In this document: piece after piece, positions 43,320 through 50,827 of the stretch | Layout of the letters: each line of letters starts with the position of its first letter | Numbering within the stretch: position 1 is the stretch's first letter | Assembly: GCA_019414245.1 (NCBI GenBank) | Contig: DXMK01000007.1 | Coordinates: 124,001 to 188,000 of the forward strand | DNA: 64,000 bases | Direction: 5' to 3' | Source of the DNA: Collinsella sp. | GTDB lineage: Bacteria; Actinomycetota; Coriobacteriia; Coriobacteriales; Coriobacteriaceae | Notes under the pieces: model-generated | Seen by the model: the letters and a program-made list of their open reading frames with translations, nothing else | The model's database searches: none | Told to the model about the DNA's origin: nothing | Made by a program: the position numbers and the translations under genes

Positions 43320-43384
43320 GACCTCAAGGTGACTTGCAACTGACCGATGTTCTAACTAGCTACCAAGGGCGAAAGGAAACAGCC

Positions 43385-44611
43385 ATGAGCAAGGAAAAAG
43401 TCGTTCTCGCATATTCCGGTGGTCTTGATACATCCGTATGTGTCAAGTGGCTCCAGGACGAGAAGAATCTCGACGTCGTTTGCGTCTGCGGCAACGTGGG
43501 CCAGGTGGAGACCGGCCTGGATGCCAAAAAGCAGAAGGCGCTCGACCTGGGCGTTCTCGATTGCCAGGTGCTCGACCTGCGCGACGAGTTCTCCGATGAG
43601 TTCCTGACTAAGGCCATCGCCGCAAACTCCATGTACGAGAATAAGTACCCGCTGCTCTCCGCTCTTTCCCGCCCGCTGCTCGCCAAGAAGCTTGTCGAGG
43701 TCGCTCACGAGTTTTGCGCGACCTACGTCGCCCACGGCTGCACCGGCAAGGGTAACGACCAGGTCCGCTTCGAGGCTGCCGTCAAGGCCCTCGACCCCGA
43801 GCTCAAGGTTATCGCCCCGGTTCGCGAGTGGGACCTGAAGTGCCGTCCCGATGAGGTCGCCTATGCCCACGCCCACAACGTGCCGGTTCCTGAGGGTGCC
43901 AACGATAACCCCTATTCCATCGACGACAACCTGTGGGGTCGCGCCATCGAGTGCGGTCACCTGGAGGATCCCTGGAATGAGCCGCTCGATGACGCTTGGG
44001 TTATGACCAAGAACCCCGAGGACACGCCCGACACCCCGACCTATACCGAGATCGAGTTTGAGGCCGGCAAGCCCGTCGCCGTCGACGGCAAGAATATGAA
44101 GCTCTCCGAGATCGTCATCGCCCTCAACAAGATCTCCGGCGACAATGGCTTTGGCCGTCTCGATCTGGTCGAGGATCGCCTGGTGGGCCTTAAGAGCCGC
44201 GAGTGCTACGAGGTTCCTGGCGCCCTGACGCTCATCACCGCCCACAAGGCGCTCGAGGACATCTGCGTCGAGGGCGACCTGCTCAAGACCAAGATCAAGC
44301 TCGAGCAGGATTGGGCCACCGCCGTGTACAACGGCCAGTGGTACAGCCCGCTCAAAAACGCGCTCGATGCCTTTATGGCCGATACCCAGAAGTTCGTGAC
44401 CGGCACCGTCCGTCTGAAGTTCTTTAAGGGCAACTGCCATGTCGTCGGCCGCAAGAGCCCCTTCAGCCTCTACGACTACGGCCTGGCTACCTACGACCGC
44501 GACACCACGTTTGACGAGAAGGCCAGTGCCGGCTTTATCGAGATCGATACGCTGTCGCTCAAGACGTGGGCAAAGGTCCAGGGCCCCAGCTCTGCTGCCG
44601 CCCAGGCCTAG
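43385..44611 (+). CDS. argG: Argininosuccinate synthase
   Basis: Joins citrulline and aspartate with ATP in arginine synthesis. It has 408 residues from ATG 43385 (AAAGGA upstream). The ATP pyrophosphatase loop is VVLAYSGGLDTSVCVKWL; THGCTGKGNDQVRFE-like HGCTGKGNDQVRFE and SIDDNLWGRAIECG are family motifs. The longer in-frame reading to 43334 would run through the leader region and lacks a start signal. It is followed by a terminator, a small gene and argH. Confidence 0.96.
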   Translation: MSKEKVVLAYSGGLDTSVCVKWLQDEKNLDVVCVCGNVGQVETGLDAKKQKALDLGVLDCQVLDLRDEFSDEFLTKAIAANSMYENKYPLLSALSRPLLAKKLVEVAHEFCATYVAHGCTGKGNDQVRFEAAVKALDPELKVIAPVREWDLKCRPDEVAYAHAHNVPVPEGANDNPYSIDDNLWGRAIECGHLEDPWNEPLDDAWVMTKNPEDTPDTPTYTEIEFEAGKPVAVDGKNMKLSEIVIALNKISGDNGFGRLDLVEDRLVGLKSRECYEVPGALTLITAHKALEDICVEGDLLKTKIKLEQDWATAVYNGQWYSPLKNALDAFMADTQKFVTGTVRLKFFKGNCHVVGRKSPFSLYDYGLATYDRDTTFDEKASAGFIEIDTLSLKTWAKVQGPSSAAAQA

Positions 44612-44764
44612 CGCCTCCTTCCCTTGGTATCCGCGCGGCCCATCCGCGTGATACATAACGGGCGCACGGGGTCCCTACCTTTCGTTATGCTTGCTGACAC
44701 TTCTTAACATCGGTGGCCCCTACGTTCCGCCCGCATATATGATGCCGCGTCTGCGGCTGAGTCC

Positions 44765-44794
44765 GAGCCCCGCCGGGGTTGTCCGGCGGGGCTC
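44765..44794 (+). terminator. Terminator after argG
   Basis: GAGCCCCGCCGG (44765-44776) and its exact complement (44783-44794) with a 6-base loop, followed by CTTCTATC. Confidence 0.75.
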
Positions 44795-44844
44795 CTTCTA
44801 TCAATTTGGCGGCTCTGCGCCTATATATATGAGGAGTATCCATT

Positions 44845-45015
44845 ATGTTCAATGCTATCGCGCATGCTTTACTTGCCCTCGCGCCCGAGTTCGATGCTGC
44901 AAGGGTCGAGGACGTCCCTATGAGCCTGAAGGCCTGGATCGATGGTTCGCAGGGCAACATCCGGAGGGAGACGTTGGGCGCCAAGTGCATGGCACGTCAC
45001 TTCTTTGCAAATTAG
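44845..45015 (+). CDS. 56-residue protein of unknown function between argG and argH
   Basis: A short reading frame with a clear GAGGAG 8 bases before ATG 44845. The product starts MFNAIAHALLALAPEFD and ends CMARHFFAN; the middle is charged. I do not recognise it. It has normal-looking composition and a start signal as good as its neighbours, and sits after the argG terminator and before argH, so it may be a small protein or a second leader. ATG-rich upstream TATATAT could be part of a promoter. Confidence 0.5.
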   Translation: MFNAIAHALLALAPEFDAARVEDVPMSLKAWIDGSQGNIRRETLGAKCMARHFFAN

Positions 45016-45133
45016 CTACATGGCTCCGCACACGGTGGGGAATGTGTAAAACTAGCGGTTGAAAAATCGCTTTAGCGATATGGCGCATTGCTTTGGGCGC
45101 TTGTTTTGGTTTTTGGAGAAAGGGGACGGTTCC

Positions 45134-46564
45134 ATGGCTCTTTGGGGCGGTCGTTTTGAGGCTGGCGTGGCCGAGGTCACGCAGGAGTTTGGCGCGTCGC
45201 TGTCGGTCGACAAACATCTCTATAAGCAGGATATCGCCGGCTCTAAGGCGCATGCCAAAATGCTGGCGGCCCAGGGCATCATCAGTGCCGAGGACGAGCA
45301 GGCGATTGCCAAGGGCCTGACCGGAATCGAACAGGATATCGATGCCGGCAACTTCACCTTCGACATCAACGATGAGGACATTCATATGTCCATCGAGAGC
45401 GAGCTGACGCGTCGCATCGGCGAGGCCGGTAAGCGCTTGCATACCGGACGTTCGCGCAACGACCAGGTGGCGACCGACACACGCCTGGGCGTCAAGGCGC
45501 TGGCCAAGGAGCTCATGGAGGCCAATCTTGAGCTGCGCCATGTGCTGGTGGATGCGGCCAAGAAGTACGACAAGGTGATTCTGCCGGGCTACACGCACAT
45601 GCAGCACGCTCAGCCCGTGCTGCTGTCGCATCATCTGCTGGCGTATTCCTGGATGTTCGCGCGCGACTTTACGCGCCTGAAGGCCGCCTTTGATGCCGCC
45701 GACAACTGCCCGCTGGGTGCTGCCGCGCTTGCCGGTACGAGCTATCCGCTCGATCGTCAGATGACGGCTGCCGAACTTGGCTTTGCGGGTGTGATTCCCA
45801 ACTCGCTCGATGCGGTTTCCGACCGTGATTTCCTACTCGATCTGCATTACGCCGGCTCCGTCATGGCGATGCACCTGTCGCGTCTTTCCGAGGAGATCGT
45901 GCTGTGGTCGAGCTCCGAATTTGGCTTTATCACGCTTTCAGACTCCTACTCCACCGGCTCGTCTATCATGCCGCAGAAGAAGAATCCCGACTTTGCCGAG
46001 CTTATCCGCGGCAAGAGCGGCCGAGTCTATGGCAACCTGGTGCAGCTGCTCGTGACCATGAAGGGGCTGCCGCTTGCTTATAACAAGGACTTGCAGGAGG
46101 ACAAGGAGGGCGCGCTCGATACCGCTCACACGCTCATTCAGTGCCTGTCGGTTATGGCCGGTATGATTTCGACTTGGACCGTCAGCGAGGATGCCATGGC
46201 GCGCGAGTGCGGCGTGGGGCACCTTGCCGCCACCGATGTTGCCGATTACCTGGCCAAGCGTGGCCTGCCGTTCCGCGAGGCACATGCCGTGGTGGGCCAT
46301 CTGGTCCTGATGTGCGAGAAGCGCGGCTGCAATCTTGAGGACCTGCCGTTTGAGGTGTTCCAGGAGGCAAGCCCGCTCTTTGAGCGCGACATTACCGAGG
46401 CGCTCGACATCCCGTCGATTGTCGCCGCGCGCACGACCGAGGGCGGCACCGCCCCTGCCGCCGTTGCCGTGCAGCTGCAGCGTGCCGAGGCGCAGCTCGT
46501 GGCCGACGAGGGCGTGTTTGGATCGCTGACTAAGGTCGTCGAGATGGGCCACGGGGTAAAGTAG
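45134..46564 (+). CDS. argH: Argininosuccinate lyase
   Basis: Splits argininosuccinate into arginine and fumarate. It has 476 residues from ATG 45134, which has GGAGAAAGGGG upstream; earlier in-frame TTG and ATG codons are less likely because WGGRFEAG is the usual N-terminus. The fumarase-superfamily signature GSSIMPQKKNP with its catalytic loop is intact, and TGRSRNDQVATD and GYTHMQHAQPV are substrate-site motifs. A hairpin ATCGC-TTTA-GCGAT lies in its leader. Confidence 0.96.
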   Translation: MALWGGRFEAGVAEVTQEFGASLSVDKHLYKQDIAGSKAHAKMLAAQGIISAEDEQAIAKGLTGIEQDIDAGNFTFDINDEDIHMSIESELTRRIGEAGKRLHTGRSRNDQVATDTRLGVKALAKELMEANLELRHVLVDAAKKYDKVILPGYTHMQHAQPVLLSHHLLAYSWMFARDFTRLKAAFDAADNCPLGAAALAGTSYPLDRQMTAAELGFAGVIPNSLDAVSDRDFLLDLHYAGSVMAMHLSRLSEEIVLWSSSEFGFITLSDSYSTGSSIMPQKKNPDFAELIRGKSGRVYGNLVQLLVTMKGLPLAYNKDLQEDKEGALDTAHTLIQCLSVMAGMISTWTVSEDAMARECGVGHLAATDVADYLAKRGLPFREAHAVVGHLVLMCEKRGCNLEDLPFEVFQEASPLFERDITEALDIPSIVAARTTEGGTAPAAVAVQLQRAEAQLVADEGVFGSLTKVVEMGHGVK

Positions 46565-46615
46565 GGATTTGGCTGAAGCCGTTTTGGCCATTTATTGATA
46601 AATCGTTTTCACTTT

Positions 46616-46648
46616 ACGGGCGCCTGCTGATGTGGGCGCCCGTATTTT
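46616..46648 (+). terminator. Terminator after argH
   Basis: ACGGGCGCC (46616-46624) pairs with GGCGCCCGT (46635-46643), then ATTTTG. Beyond it, the 385-base gap before ndk shows no gene. Confidence 0.85.
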
Positions 46649-46730
46649 GTTGCTATGGGGGAGGGGCTTGTCGAGAACTTCTGTAGGACCTTTGGGCAGG
46701 TTGTGAAGGGGTTACGTTCGCGGGCGGCAA

Positions 46731-46771
46731 CCGACCGCCTGCTCTGTTCGATGCGGTTGATGGGCGGTCGG
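46731..46771. repeat. 9-bp inverted repeat upstream of ndk
   Basis: CCGACCGCC (46731-46739) and GGCGGTCGG (46763-46771). An AT-rich stretch follows (46820-46860), and TTAACT, 16 bases, TACGAT could form the ndk promoter near 46857-46884. Confidence 0.45.
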
Positions 46772-46949
46772 ATGGTACTCTAATCGGGCTTCGAAACAGA
46801 AGTGACACATATGGAGCGCTTTAATAAATTGCAACGTTTCAATAAACAGCTTTTTGTTTAACTGCAGCTAAAACTCTGTTACGATGCAGTCCAGGCGGGT
46901 GCCGGAATGGGACTTGGGCACGCGCGAACCTACTTGAAAGGCTACTTTT

Positions 46950-47354
46950 ATGGCTATCGAGAAGACCTTCATCATGATTAAGCCCGACGCCGTGCGCGAC
47001 CGCAAGATCGGCGAGATCGTTGCTCGCATTGAGCGCAGCGGCCTTGTCATCGAGCGCATGGAGATGACCACGCTCGAGCGCGCTACCGTCGAGGAGCACT
47101 ACGCCCATCTGGCCGACAAGCCCTTCTTTGGCGGTCTCTGCGACTTTATGACGAGCGGTCCGGTCGTCAAGATGGTCGTTTCCGGTCTCTCCGCTGTTGC
47201 TAAGATGCGCACCCTCATGGGCGCTACCAACCCGCTTGAGGCTGCTCCTGGTACCATCCGCGGCGACTTTGCCGTCGATGTCAACGCCAACGTGATCCAC
47301 GGCTCCGACTGCCTGGAGAATGCCGAGATCGAGATCAAGCGCTTCTTTGGCTAA
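46950..47354 (+). CDS. ndk: Nucleoside diphosphate kinase
   Basis: Transfers phosphate between nucleoside tri- and diphosphates to balance NTP pools. It has 134 residues, a normal size. EKTFIMIKPDAVRD opens the fold, GPVVKMVVSG and MGATNPLEAAPGTIRGDFAVD form the nucleotide site, and NVIHGSDCLENAEIEI contains the phosphohistidine (His in IHGSD). GAAAGG precedes the ATG. Confidence 0.97.
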   Translation: MAIEKTFIMIKPDAVRDRKIGEIVARIERSGLVIERMEMTTLERATVEEHYAHLADKPFFGGLCDFMTSGPVVKMVVSGLSAVAKMRTLMGATNPLEAAPGTIRGDFAVDVNANVIHGSDCLENAEIEIKRFFG

Positions 47355-47392
47355 ACCAGCTTTGACTCCTTAAAGCTGTTAGCGTGTGGCTT

Positions 47393-47427
47393 GGGCGCCG
47401 CGGAACTCCATCCGCGGCGCCCTTTTA
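47393..47427 (+). terminator. Terminator after ndk
   Basis: GGGCGCCGCGG (47393-47403) pairs with CCGCGGCGCCC (47412-47422), then TTTTA. Confidence 0.93.
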
Positions 47428-47440
47428 TTCCAAAATCTAT

Positions 47441-47481
47441 GCAGGGGCCCGCTCGGATATGTGTTCCGAGCGGGCCCCTGC
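47441..47481 (-). terminator. Long hairpin at the end of rpiB
   Basis: Perfect 17-bp stem (47441-47457 with 47465-47481), 7-base loop. On the minus strand it is followed by ATAGATTTT. ndk and rpiB are convergent here. Confidence 0.75.
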
Positions 47482-47505
47482 TGTTAGCTTGTGGCACTGA
47501 ATAGT

Positions 47506-47973
47506 TTAGGCTTCGTCGACGATCTTAAGGCCGCGCGTGCGATCGATCTCGTTGAGGAGGTTAACGCGACGCTCGTGACGACCACCCTCAAACTCGGCGT
47601 CGAGCCACTCGTCGACAATCATCTTGGCGAGCTCGGAGCCCACGACGCGGGCGCCAAAGGCGAGCACGTTGGTGTTGTTGTGCATGCGGGAGAGCTTGGC
47701 GCTGAAGGGCTCGGAGCATACGACGGCGCGAACACCTTCGACCTTGTTGGCGGCCAGGCTGATGCCGACGCCGGTACCGCAGATCAGGATACCCAGGTCG
47801 ACGTCACCGTTGGCCACGGCCTTACCCACCTTGTAGCCGGCGATGGGGTAATCGAAGCTCTCGGAGGTGTCGGTGCCAAAGTTCACGACCTCGCAGCCGC
47901 GCTCCTTCAGGTGCTCGGAGATGATGTTCTTGAGCTCGACGGCGGCGTGGTCGTTACCGATACCGATCTTCAT
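47506..47973 (-). CDS. rpiB: Ribose 5-phosphate isomerase B
   Basis: Interconverts ribose 5-phosphate and ribulose 5-phosphate. It has 155 residues from the ATG at 47973 (AGAGGAA upstream). MKIGIGNDHAAVELKN matches the family start GSDHAG with N in place of S, and GILICGTGVGISLAANKVEGVRAV holds the catalytic Cys loop; HNNTNVLAFGARVVG follows. LacA/LacB (galactose 6-phosphate isomerase) subunits share this fold, but no lac genes are near. Confidence 0.9.
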   Translation of the reverse strand: MKIGIGNDHAAVELKNIISEHLKERGCEVVNFGTDTSESFDYPIAGYKVGKAVANGDVDLGILICGTGVGISLAANKVEGVRAVVCSEPFSAKLSRMHNNTNVLAFGARVVGSELAKMIVDEWLDAEFEGGRHERRVNLLNEIDRTRGLKIVDEA

Positions 47974-48055
47974 GGATGGTTCCTCTCTGGTCTGTGCGGC
48001 GCAAATGCTAAAGGTGTTTACCGCGTTCGACTGCATGATAGCGCGACTTTTGCGT

Positions 48056-48074
48056 AAACGCTCGGGCGTTTTTT
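48056..48074 (+). terminator. Terminator-like hairpin in the rpiB-cysteine desulfidase divergent region
   Basis: AAACGC (48056-48061), TCGG loop, GCGTTT (48066-48071) with a run of six T's. It reads toward the downstream gene and follows no plus-strand gene. Further on, TTGTTA, 17 bases, TTATTT (48180-48208) may be the downstream promoter. Confidence 0.5.
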
Positions 48075-48245
48075 GGTCAAACGCTTTAGCATGCAACAAG
48101 ACCGGTTTCTCGTGAATGAATGTCGTCAGTTTGCGCTTGAGCGCCGTCTGCCGGAACCATGGTTGCGGTTTTTGATGCATTGTTATCAAATAAAAGAACT
48201 AATTATTTTCGAGAGCCCAGTCCGTTATACAAGTAGGAGATACCT

Positions 48246-49565
48246 ATGCCTACCGATTCCCTTCGTGATGCCGCGTTTTGCGATGTTTTGAACCGCGAGC
48301 TTGTCTGTGCGCTCGGCTGCACCGAGCCCATTGCCGTTGCCTATGCAGCGGCACTGGCGAGCCAGACGCTCGGTTGCGAGCCCGATCATATGGACGTTGC
48401 CTGCTCGGGCAACATCATCAAGAACGTTAAGAGCGTGACCGTGCCCAACTCGGGTGGTATGCACGGTATTGAGGCGGCAGCCGTGCTGGGTGCCGTGGGC
48501 GGCGACGCTAAGAGCGCTCTCGAGGTGCTCGAGAGCGTTAACGATGAAGACCGCGCTCGCGTGGCCGAGCTCCTCGCCGACGCCGGCTACTGCGATGTGT
48601 CGCTTGTCGAGGGTGTGCCCAACCTCTACATCAAGGTGACTGCGACGGCCGGGGGCCATACCGCGGTCGTCGAGATTACCGACCACCACACCAACGTCAC
48701 GTGCCATACGCTCGACGGTATTCCGGTGTGCGGCAAGTCGGCGGGGGAGTGCGCCGCCTGCGCCGAACGCGTCGTGGCCGAGCGTGCGGCAGACAACGCC
48801 GACACGCCCATGTCGATTGAGTCCATCATCGACTTTATTGAGGACGGCGACATTGAGGACGCCCGCGCTGCCGTTGAGCGTCAGATTGAGCTGAATGGCG
48901 CGATCAGTGCCGAGGGCCTTGCGCACGCTTGGGGCGCCGAGGTGGGTCGTACGCTGCTGGGTGCTCGTGCCGATGACGTCGCCTGCCGTGCCCGTGCCCG
49001 TGCGGCCGCCGGGTCTGACGCCCGCATGAACGGCTGCGCGCTGCCGGTCGCCATTGTGTGCGGCTCGGGCAATCAGGGCATTACCTGCGCACTGCCCGTC
49101 ATGGAGTATGCCGAGTACCTGCGTTGCGACCACGAGCGCCTGGTGCGCGCCGTGATGCTGTCCGACCTTATTGCCGTGCATATCAAGAGCTATATCGGTG
49201 CGCTCTCGGCGTTTTGCGGTGCTATTTGCGCCGCGTGCGGCGCCGGCGCCGCGATTACCTGGCTGTGCGGTGGCACGCGCGAGCAGATTGGCGCAACGGT
49301 TTCGAACACGCTCGGTAACGTGGGCGGCATCGTGTGCGATGGCGCCAAGGCGAGCTGCGCCGCCAAGATTTCCGCTGCCGTCGATGCGGCAATTCTGGGT
49401 CACGATATGGCCATGCAGGGTCGCGGCTTTCGCGCCGGCGAGGGCCTGATCCAGGATACCGTCGAGCAGACAATCGCCAGCATGGGCTACGTAGGCCGCG
49501 TGGGCATGAAGGACACCGACGTCGAGATCCTCAACATTATGATCGGCAAGACTCGAGTCTGTTAG
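48246..49565 (+). CDS. L-cysteine desulfidase / UPF0597 (CyuA-YhaM) family
   Basis: Oxygen-sensitive [4Fe-4S] enzyme family that breaks L-cysteine into sulfide, ammonia and pyruvate; related to iron-dependent serine dehydratase alpha subunits. It has 439 residues. Cys25 in ALGCTEPIAVAYAAA matches the known cluster ligand, with more Cys in GAICAACGAG and CDGAKASCAAK. SGNIIKNVKSVTVPNSGG and GSGNQGITCALPV are family motifs. It carries many cysteines overall. TAGGAG lies before the ATG. A role in cysteine use by a gut anaerobe is likely. Confidence 0.86.
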   Translation: MPTDSLRDAAFCDVLNRELVCALGCTEPIAVAYAAALASQTLGCEPDHMDVACSGNIIKNVKSVTVPNSGGMHGIEAAAVLGAVGGDAKSALEVLESVNDEDRARVAELLADAGYCDVSLVEGVPNLYIKVTATAGGHTAVVEITDHHTNVTCHTLDGIPVCGKSAGECAACAERVVAERAADNADTPMSIESIIDFIEDGDIEDARAAVERQIELNGAISAEGLAHAWGAEVGRTLLGARADDVACRARARAAAGSDARMNGCALPVAIVCGSGNQGITCALPVMEYAEYLRCDHERLVRAVMLSDLIAVHIKSYIGALSAFCGAICAACGAGAAITWLCGGTREQIGATVSNTLGNVGGIVCDGAKASCAAKISAAVDAAILGHDMAMQGRGFRAGEGLIQDTVEQTIASMGYVGRVGMKDTDVEILNIMIGKTRVC

Positions 49566-49566
49566 T

Positions 49567-49590
49567 TACGCGGTTTTACCAAACCGCGTA
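49567..49590 (+). terminator. Perfect hairpin immediately after the desulfidase gene
   Basis: TACGCGGTTT-TACC-AAACCGCGTA, 10-bp stem, no T-run. Confidence 0.55.
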
Positions 49591-49599
49591 ACCAGTCGA

Positions 49600-49708
49600 C
49601 GCTGCAAACGCCCCTAAACGGCAATCTGCCTTTCAATCGTCGGGCATGGCCAGAAGGCCTATGCCCTCCTCTTTCAAGGCACATTGCTCGCTTAGGGGCG
49701 TTTTCGCT
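49600..49708. ncRNA. Structured element, copy 1 (candidate RNA or terminator of unknown class)
   Basis: Nested stems: outer AAACGCCCCTAA (49606-49617) with TTAGGGGCGTTT (49692-49703); middle GCAAT-C-TGCC with GGCA-C-ATTGC; inner GGGCAT-GGCC-AGAA-GGCC-T-ATGCCC (about 49642-49666). Unpaired CTTTCAA occurs on both sides. A second copy at 52689 keeps the inner sequence and the flanks (GACGCTGC, TCGCTG) but has different, still fully paired outer arms. Strand is undecided; it lies between convergent genes. Confidence 0.6.
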
Positions 49709-49754
49709 GACTTATGCTCAACCTGCGGCACTATTTTGTTTGGAGCGAGGGGTC

Positions 49755-50513
49755 CTACGACAGTTCGTTGGCTACTTGGTGTTCGTAGAAGGCTTCTACT
49801 ACGGCGTTGAAGTTGCGGGCGAAGTCTTCCATGGTTCCGTGCCAGGTGGCTCGGCCGGGTTTTCCCTGGCCAACATAGGCGGTTTGAATGCCGCAGGCGG
49901 GGCTGGGGAAGTCGCGCTTGGGATCGTTGCCCACCATAAGGACCTCGTGTGGCTCGAGTCCCATCATCTGAAGCTGCTCGAGATAGTAGGTGGCATCGGG
50001 CTTGCAGCGGGTGGCGTTTCCCATATGCGTGACGAGCTCAAAGGGGGCGTCGGCCAGGTCGCCCCAACCCATGCGGCACTCGATGGCCCCCTGCGGAAAG
50101 CTGGGGTTGGTAAAGAGCGCGCAGCGCAGCCCTGCATCCTGTACGGCCTGGAGAGCGGCGTGTGCGCCCGACATGGCGTGGGCGTTGATGACATCGTCAT
50201 TCTTGTGCGGAAGCACTTCGCGGTCGTAGTAGGTAAACGCCTCATAGATGAGGGGATCGGAGAGGCAGATGCCGCACCTACGCTCGACCTCGGTGCGGTA
50301 AAACTCAAGATTGGTGCGGTTGTCCGTGCCGCTTCGGCGGTTGGCGTTGAGGTCGACCAGGATGGTGCCGAGGCGCGCCATCGTGCCACCTCGGCTGCGT
50401 CGTCCGATATCCGCGAGCATCGACGAGACATCCTTAAAATAGCGAAGGATGAACGCGTTGAGGTTGATGCTAAGAAGCGTCTCGTCCATATCGAAAACGA
50501 CTGCTTTGAGCAC
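49755..50513 (-). CDS. HAD-superfamily hydrolase
   Basis: Predicted phosphatase of 252 residues. Motif I DMDETLLSINLNAF, motif II the Thr/Asn in ALFTNPSFP, motif III Lys in CKPDATYYLEQL and motif IV GNDPKRDFPSPACG are present. The DMDET and NPSFP forms suit the type I cap group. Substrate unknown. No good ribosome-binding site is seen just before ATG 50513 (ACGAAAGGTGCCC-like), so the start is provisional. Confidence 0.8.
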   Translation of the reverse strand: MLKAVVFDMDETLLSINLNAFILRYFKDVSSMLADIGRRSRGGTMARLGTILVDLNANRRSGTDNRTNLEFYRTEVERRCGICLSDPLIYEAFTYYDREVLPHKNDDVINAHAMSGAHAALQAVQDAGLRCALFTNPSFPQGAIECRMGWGDLADAPFELVTHMGNATRCKPDATYYLEQLQMMGLEPHEVLMVGNDPKRDFPSPACGIQTAYVGQGKPGRATWHGTMEDFARNFNAVVEAFYEHQVANELS

Positions 50514-50601
50514 GCGGGCACCTTTCTCGATAAATCGTTCCAGAATCGTTGCTCCGGATACTTTACCCCAAAGCCGTATGCCTAACTGCCTATCGTCAAT
50601 T

Positions 50602-50643
50602 TATGGAGACGGTCGTCCACAAGATTGCGAAAAAGTCTCCATA
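50602..50643. repeat. 9-bp inverted repeat upstream of rpsA
   Basis: TATGGAGAC (50602-50610) and GTCTCCATA (50635-50643) with a 24-base loop, 24 bases before the rpsA -35. It is in the divergent region with the HAD gene. Confidence 0.5.
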
Positions 50644-50667
50644 CGAGTAAAAAATCGCAGTTCGCGC

Positions 50668-50696
50668 TTGAAATCGAAGTAAATTCCCCGTAATCT
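50668..50696 (+). promoter_or_regulatory. rpsA promoter
   Basis: TTGAAA (50668-50673), 17 bases, TAATCT (50691-50696). The leader would be about 125 bases, long enough for folding or autoregulation. Confidence 0.6.
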
Positions 50697-50827
50697 ATAC
50701 GAACGTGATTGCATAAGCGTCACATTAGTATCTGTCGGCTCCCGAGTGTTCCTAAACGTTGTGTGCTTGTCGCACCCTTCTGTAGGTCCTAGCAATCGGG
50801 GCCCCGTAGTTCGAAAGGGGTCCACCT

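Noticed and set aside
43334..43384. Longer argG start upstream of ATG 43385
   Set aside because: It lacks a ribosome-binding site; MSKEKVVLAYSGG is the usual N-terminus and AAAGGA precedes ATG 43385.
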